From the NCBI GenBank assembly GCA_029983705.1, contig JASBYZ010000024.1, forward strand, positions 1 through 18,158: a stretch of 18,158 bases of DNA, read 5' to 3'. The stretch is from Coriobacteriales bacterium. GTDB taxonomy: Bacteria > Actinomycetota > Coriobacteriia > Coriobacteriales > JAEZZM01. Position 1 is the stretch's first letter; every line of letters begins with the position of its first letter. A model generated the notes under the pieces. The model was not told where the DNA came from. It did not search any database and saw only the letters and a list, made by a program, of their open reading frames with translations. Positions 14,365 through 18,158 of this stretch are shown piece by piece. Both the position numbers and the translations under genes were made by a program.

Positions 14365-15787
14365 ATGTTAACCACTGTGTTAAATGTAGCGCAAAAAGAA
14401 TTTGGTGTCTTAGGTTAAGATGGACATCAAGTTAAATACAATGATGAATTTTATGGAAAACCAGTTAAAGATCATTATGAAGAAGATAAAAATGGCAATA
14501 TCGTCAAAATAGAATATCATTGGTGCACAGTATTCGTACGGTGGGTTTTCAAGCATGCTAATTCGCTACTAGATATTGGAAACATTAAGACTGCAAATGT
14601 ACAAAATTTTTATGATCAATTAACCGTTTTAAGTGGAGTTCAAGTATATAAAAATATTTCTGATGCAAAACCAGGGGATATATTTTTCATTCACTATAAT
14701 AGTAAAACGCTTCATCATACAGGATTAGTTTATAAGAATAGAGGTGATGGCTCAATTATAACAATTGAAGGAAACACCTCAGAAGCTGGATCTCTCAATT
14801 CTGATAACCACGGAAACGGTGTCCATAAAAAAGTTCGCGAAAAAAGCGGAGTAATGGGTGGAATGGAATACACTATAAGTTATTTCGTACGTCCATTATA
14901 TGCGGAATATAAACATAACCCTGATTTTATCTATTATCCTGATTCTAGCCTCCCACCAGTTGGTCAGCCTATGCCAGACTTTCCTCTCCCTTCAGGCTGG
15001 GTATTTGCTAAAGGTGGATACCAGTCTTATAACGGTATTTCTGATAGCTGGGCCTTATATCGAATACATCCAAGAAGCACTAAACTTAGTTTCTGATGGT
15101 AGGTTTGGAGAGACTACTCATCAAGCAGTACTTGCTTTTCAAGCTCAAAAGGGCCTAAGCCAAGATGGTAAGGTAGGTAGAAATACCTGGAATGCTCTGA
15201 GAGAAAAGCGAGATGGTGGTTCTAGTTCAGGTGGAAGCTCTAGTGGCTATGATGATGGCTCAACATATACTGGAGCGTTTAAACTTCCATCAGGGCATTG
15301 TTATGGCAAGCTTGGTATAGCATATGCATCTCATAATTGACACGTAAATGCATCAGATAGACCAGCCATTAGAGGCATTCAAAGAAAACTTGGGCTGAGT
15401 GCTGATGGATTATTTGGAAATGGCACACACAATGCTGTAGTAAGTTTCCAAACTAAGTATGGTCTTACAACGGACGGTAAGGTAGGACCTTCAACATGGA
15501 GATCTATTATCTTTAATACTGATGGTGGTAGTGTTTATGGAGGAAATAGCTTTTTACTACCTCGTGGCCACTGTTACGGAAATCTTGGTATTAACTACGC
15601 TTCTCATAACGGATATGAGAATTCAAGTGATAGACCTGCTATTAGAAAGATTCAGCAGAGATTAGGTCTATATTCAGACGGTCTATTTGGATCTGGTACT
15701 CACAGTGCTGTAGTAGCATTCCAACGTTCAAGAGGACTAAGAGCTGATGGTAAGGTAGGTCCTGGAACTTGGAATAAGATGTTTTAA
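14365..15787 (+). pseudogene. Endolysin: CHAP amidase/endopeptidase plus three peptidoglycan-binding repeats, inactivated
   Basis: AGGAGG (14353-14358) precedes the ATG. Codon 18 is TAA (14416-14418), probably from GAA. Beyond it the frame reads a CHAP domain with catalytic C54 in YHWCTVFVRWV, histidine 117 or 118 in LHHTGLVY and E135/N137 in TIEGNTS. At about 15056 the frame shifts, consistent with loss of TA from a TATATA run, and continues as YIEYIQEALN, the first PG_binding_1 repeat. A Gly/Ser linker follows, then two longer modules that each open with LPxGHCYGxLGIxYASHN and continue into a PG_binding_1 repeat. A TGA at 15338-15340 breaks the first of these, where the sister copy has GGA. 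The intact protein would have about 474 residues. It would cut peptidoglycan peptides, together with the holin upstream. Confidence 0.85.
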
Positions 15788-15801
15788 GTAGAGGTGTTTG
15801 T

Positions 15802-15820
15802 AGAGCTATAGGACAAAAAT
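15802..15820 (+). repeat. 19-bp direct repeat, right copy
   Basis: Exact copy of 12476-12494 in the same orientation. It lies 14 bases after the endolysin stop and 44 bases from the 3' end of tRNA-Arg. Confidence 0.75.
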
Positions 15821-15863
15821 AATTATTAATTTAGTAAAAGAATTTAGCTTGGAATAAAAGAAG

Positions 15864-15940
15864 TGGTGCGGCGTATAGGATTCGAACCTATGACGTTCTG
15901 ATTCGTAGTCAGACCCTCTATCCAGCTGAGGTAACGCCGC
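15864..15940 (-). tRNA. tRNA-Arg (anticodon ACG)
   Basis: On the minus strand the acceptor stem GCGGCGT pairs with ACGCCGC, followed by A and an encoded CCA (15864-15867). The anticodon loop CTACGAA has ACG (complement of 15904-15906). The T arm is ATAGG-TTCGAAT-CCTAT. Confidence 0.96.
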
Positions 15941-15958
15941 AAACTTGATAACCTAATT

Positions 15959-15987
15959 ATGATTACACCATCTAAAAAGCTTGTCAA
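15959..15987 (-). promoter_or_regulatory. Promoter of tRNA-Arg
   Basis: On the minus strand a perfect TTGACA (15982-15987) is followed after 17 bases by AATCAT (15959-15964). It lies about 20 bases before the tRNA. Confidence 0.6.
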
Positions 15988-16011
15988 TCATAATCATCGA
16001 TTCAACAAAAC

Positions 16012-16104
16012 TGGCGGAGTGCTGGGGATTTGAACCCCAGAAGGGAGTTTTGCTCCCTTACTCGCTTAGCAGGCGAGCACCTTCGGCCTCTCGGTCAGCA
16101 CTCC
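16012..16104 (-). tRNA. tRNA-Ser (anticodon GCU)
   Basis: On the minus strand the acceptor stem GGAGTGC pairs with GCACTCC, then G and an encoded CCA (16012-16015). A long variable arm AAGGGAG-CAAAA-CTCCCTT marks a class II tRNA. The anticodon loop has GCT (complement of 16068-16070). Confidence 0.96.
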
Positions 16105-16123
16105 ATTTTTTACCAGCTTGAGA

Positions 16124-16152
16124 ATGATACCGTAAATTTAAACTTAGGTAAA
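16124..16152 (-). promoter_or_regulatory. Promoter of tRNA-Ser
   Basis: On the minus strand TTTACC (16147-16152) and TATCAT (16124-16129) are separated by 17 bases, about 20 bases before the tRNA. Confidence 0.6.
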
Positions 16153-16194
16153 GCGAAGCAAAGTTATTATTATTTTTTCTCACACTAAATACTG

Positions 16195-16237
16195 AAATTA
16201 AAAGAGCATGGTAGCTGTTAAAAAACCACCATGCTCT
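16195..16237 (-). terminator. Terminator of the DUF2207 gene
   Basis: AGAGCATGGT (16203-16212) and ACCATGCTCT (16228-16237) pair perfectly. On the minus strand the stem is followed by TTTTAATTT. It lies 10 bases after the DUF2207 stop. Confidence 0.85.
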
Positions 16238-16247
16238 AAGAAAGCTT

Positions 16248-18158
16248 CTAAAACGCGCCGCCTCCGCCGCCGCCAAAGCCGCCGCCTCCACCAATGGAGA
16301 AGCCTCCGCCGCCGCCCCAATCAGATGATGAAACAGACTGGGCGAGCTCTTGAGCAGCTATTGTTTGGGCAATTTGCTCAGATGCAGTAAAGGTGCTGTT
16401 TAGGCTGTTCATTGGGGTTCCAAAGTCACCTACATACCACATGGTCATTGGCATAATTTGAGGATCTTCAAGTATTTGAGGCATGGTAGTTTTAAGTTGT
16501 GCAATTACCTTATCGGCAACACCTAATACTACTGCCATAACAATCAGCTCTTGCCATACCTTTACGTGGGTAGGAGGAGCTTCATTTAAGAGCGTGAAGT
16601 CTTCAAGCCAATTTCTAAGTGCTCCAAGCTTTGCGTGTAGCTCAGTTGCAGGTTTAGTTTTTCTATCCATGTATTTTGTCATCACGCCAATTGCAATAGT
16701 AAGAACAACTGCAATAACAAGACTTATGATGGTAATTGGTATGTTAGTACTAATACCACTTGCAAAGGCCACAGCTACTAAAATAAAGCAGAGAATAAGA
16801 ATTCCTCTACTTATAAATTTTTTACTTGAGCTTTCTTCTTCATAGAAATCAGCATCTTTAGCTAGATTAACTGTTTCAAACCAGTCCTGATAATTTTTAA
16901 TATATCTCTCGTTTTGAGTTTTGGCAAAACGCTTAATATCACTAAAGCGCAAGCTATCCTTACCCTTAGCAAAAACAGTAAAGAGCAGGCGCATTGTCTC
17001 TTTATCAATAGGGTCTTCAATCGAATTGATGTCATTAACTTTATTGTAAAGAATGTAGTCATCTTCAACTTTAGAACCAAAGGAAGATCCAAAGAGCCCT
17101 TGAGTTTGCTGAGTTCTTTTTTCAAGATCTATATAGCCCATTGAACTGAGTCGCAGTAAACTTGCAGAAAAGTCATCTGTGTTAGAGCCACCCCTCCAAA
17201 ACGCACCAAGAATAGCAGGGTGTAGTTCTGAAGGCTTTTCTCTAAAATATTTGCCTTGGAACTCAGGCTTATATTCTTTTCCGTACTTAAAGAAGTTACG
17301 TAAGGTGTAGAGGAACAAAAGTCCAACTACAGCTATAAGGGCAATTGACTTTCCGTAGTAAAAGAGTTTAGCCTCAGCACGCTTTTTATTTGTAATCTGC
17401 GCCCATTCTTTTTCTTGGTTTAAAATCTCCTGATATTTTTCAGTATCTCCAGGTGTTTTTTCTGGAACAAAGGAGAGAGGAAAAAGAATACGAGCTTCAG
17501 CAAATTGACCTGAATTTACATATGGAAGCTTATAGACAATTCCATCTTGAGCAAATTCGATATTTCCGTTTAGGCTTCCGTGACCATAGGCGTGGACATT
17601 CTCGCCCGCTTTAATTTCTTCAGGGCTTGTTTCAAAGTGAAAACGAGTAGTTACGTTTTGAGAATCTTTTTCCCACGCTGGGCCAATAAACTTCCAGTAC
17701 AGTTCAGCTACATCAGCATAAGCCGTAACAGCGTTATGAATAACATATTCAATTCTAAACGCAGTCTTAGTGTTTTCTTTATTAAACATAAGGCCTATTA
17801 AATAAGTGCTGTCATGTAGAGTAAGCGCATAGGAATTATAGCTAGGATTATCTTCATCTACTGGCTTGAAATAATTAAGGCTTCCATCAGGGAGTACCTC
17901 TGATACAGACTTAAGCTCAAAGCTTGAGCCCCGAGGCGTACTATCCTGCCAATAAACCCCGCTAAATTGACCATCAAAATCAAAGGTTCTAATTTCGACT
18001 ACATGAATAGAACCATCTTTTGTAATGGTTACATCTTGGTCAACCTGAGGCATGCTGTAGTCTTTAGCAAGCGCAGCAGCTGGTGCTAAACACACCAGTG
18101 CTGTAGCTATGCTTACTACAATCAGTAAAAGGGCTTTTATATGTCTTGTGATTACGCT
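16248..18158 (-). CDS. DUF2207-family membrane protein with Gly-rich tail (N-terminus outside window)
   Basis: The frame is open to the right edge. It begins inside a signal peptide (RHIKALLLIVVSIATALV, then APAAALA before the likely cut), so the start lies just beyond 18158. A long extracellular DUF2207 domain follows, with the opening MPQVDQDVTITKDGSIHVVE. Next come a transmembrane helix around 17320-17365, a cytoplasmic winged-helix-like region (LHPAILGAFWRGGSNTDDFS), two further helices around 16680-16790, and a C-terminal tail of Gly runs (DWGGGGGFSIGGGGGFG). This layout is typical of DUF2207 proteins, whose function is not established. The GTG at 18095 is an internal codon, not the start. 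A clear terminator follows, so it is probably the last gene of its unit. Confidence 0.88.
   Translation of the reverse strand, partial: SVITRHIKALLLIVVSIATALVCLAPAAALAKDYSMPQVDQDVTITKDGSIHVVEIRTFDFDGQFSGVYWQDSTPRGSSFELKSVSEVLPDGSLNYFKPVDEDNPSYNSYALTLHDSTYLIGLMFNKENTKTAFRIEYVIHNAVTAYADVAELYWKFIGPAWEKDSQNVTTRFHFETSPEEIKAGENVHAYGHGSLNGNIEFAQDGIVYKLPYVNSGQFAEARILFPLSFVPEKTPGDTEKYQEILNQEKEWAQITNKKRAEAKLFYYGKSIALIAVVGLLFLYTLRNFFKYGKEYKPEFQGKYFREKPSELHPAILGAFWRGGSNTDDFSASLLRLSSMGYIDLEKRTQQTQGLFGSSFGSKVEDDYILYNKVNDINSIEDPIDKETMRLLFTVFAKGKDSLRFSDIKRFAKTQNERYIKNYQDWFETVNLAKDADFYEEESSSKKFISRGILILCFILVAVAFASGISTNIPITIISLVIAVVLTIAIGVMTKYMDRKTKPATELHAKLGALRNWLEDFTLLNEAPPTHVKVWQELIVMAVVLGVADKVIAQLKTTMPQILEDPQIMPMTMWYVGDFGTPMNSLNSTFTASEQIAQTIAAQELAQSVSSSDWGGGGGFSIGGGGGFGGGGGGAF

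Larger units (their letters stand above)
12476..15820. mobile_element. Degraded mobile island (prophage lysis module plus IS remnant)
   Basis: The 3.3-kb stretch lies between exact 19-bp direct repeats and next to a tRNA-Arg gene. It is more AT-rich than its flanks, notably 13700-14900. Every gene in it is damaged: an IS1249-type transposase fragment with a nonsense codon and a foreign tail, a holin with an ATA start, a lipoprotein gene with a probable frameshift, and an endolysin with three lesions. No integrase, terminase or structural phage gene remains. The repeats may be attachment sites or remnants of insertion-sequence ends; the sequence alone does not decide. Confidence 0.5.

Noticed and set aside
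14900..15340. Separate 146-residue gene starting at 14900
   Set aside because: Its first 50 residues are an off-frame shadow of the CHAP lysin; only the part after about 15056 is real, as the continuation of the lysin.
12662..15787. Stop-codon reassignment or read-through as the reason for the interrupted genes
   Set aside because: All three stop codons and at least one frameshift are involved, and only inside the island; the chromosomal genes use TAA, TAG and TGA as normal ends. Decay is simpler.
12476..15820. The 19-bp repeats as terminal inverted repeats of a single IS
   Set aside because: Both copies have the same orientation, and no inverted copy was seen in the window.
1..18158. CRISPR array or classical defence system
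   Set aside because: No regularly spaced repeats with unique spacers and no cas, restriction or toxin-antitoxin genes were found on either strand.

Overview
The window looks like chromosomal DNA of a low-GC actinobacterium. It is most likely a member of the Coriobacteriia, Atopobiaceae-like (Atopobium, Lancefieldella or Olsenella relatives). This is an inference from the argS-lysA pair, an IS1249-type transposase remnant, the moderate AT-richness and the general protein style. No rRNA or species marker is present to confirm it.

Left part (1-6000): the 3' end of an SH3-domain surface protein, then a convergent meso-diaminopimelate dehydrogenase gene (ddh). A tRNA-Gln(UUG) follows, with a hairpin between it and the argS-lysA gene pair. 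ddh makes meso-DAP and lysA decarboxylates it to lysine, so both final lysine steps sit here. Next is a LuxR-type regulator with a degenerate receiver domain, whose ribosome binding site lies inside an 11-bp hairpin.

Middle part (6000-12250): a signal peptide peptidase (sppA), a tandem two-domain MarR regulator with a palindromic operator candidate, a convergent M19 dipeptidase, an acyl carrier protein, a small gene of unknown function behind a terminator-like hairpin that holds its Shine-Dalgarno sequence, and a two-component system on the minus strand (OmpR/PhoB regulator then histidine kinase).

Accessory part (12250-15850): a strongly structured, independently terminated RNA of about 207 nt, then a decayed mobile island between two exact 19-bp direct repeats. 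The island holds an IS1249-family transposase fragment with an in-frame TAG and a foreign tail, a phiLC3-type holin whose start codon reads ATA, a lipoprotein gene with a probable frameshift, and a CHAP/peptidoglycan-binding endolysin broken by two stops and one frameshift. It reads as an extinct prophage lysis cassette or lysin/lipoprotein cassette.

Right part (15860-18158): tRNA-Arg(ACG) and tRNA-Ser(GCU), each with a recognisable promoter, then a DUF2207 membrane protein with a glycine-rich tail. All three are on the minus strand and the last one runs off the right edge.
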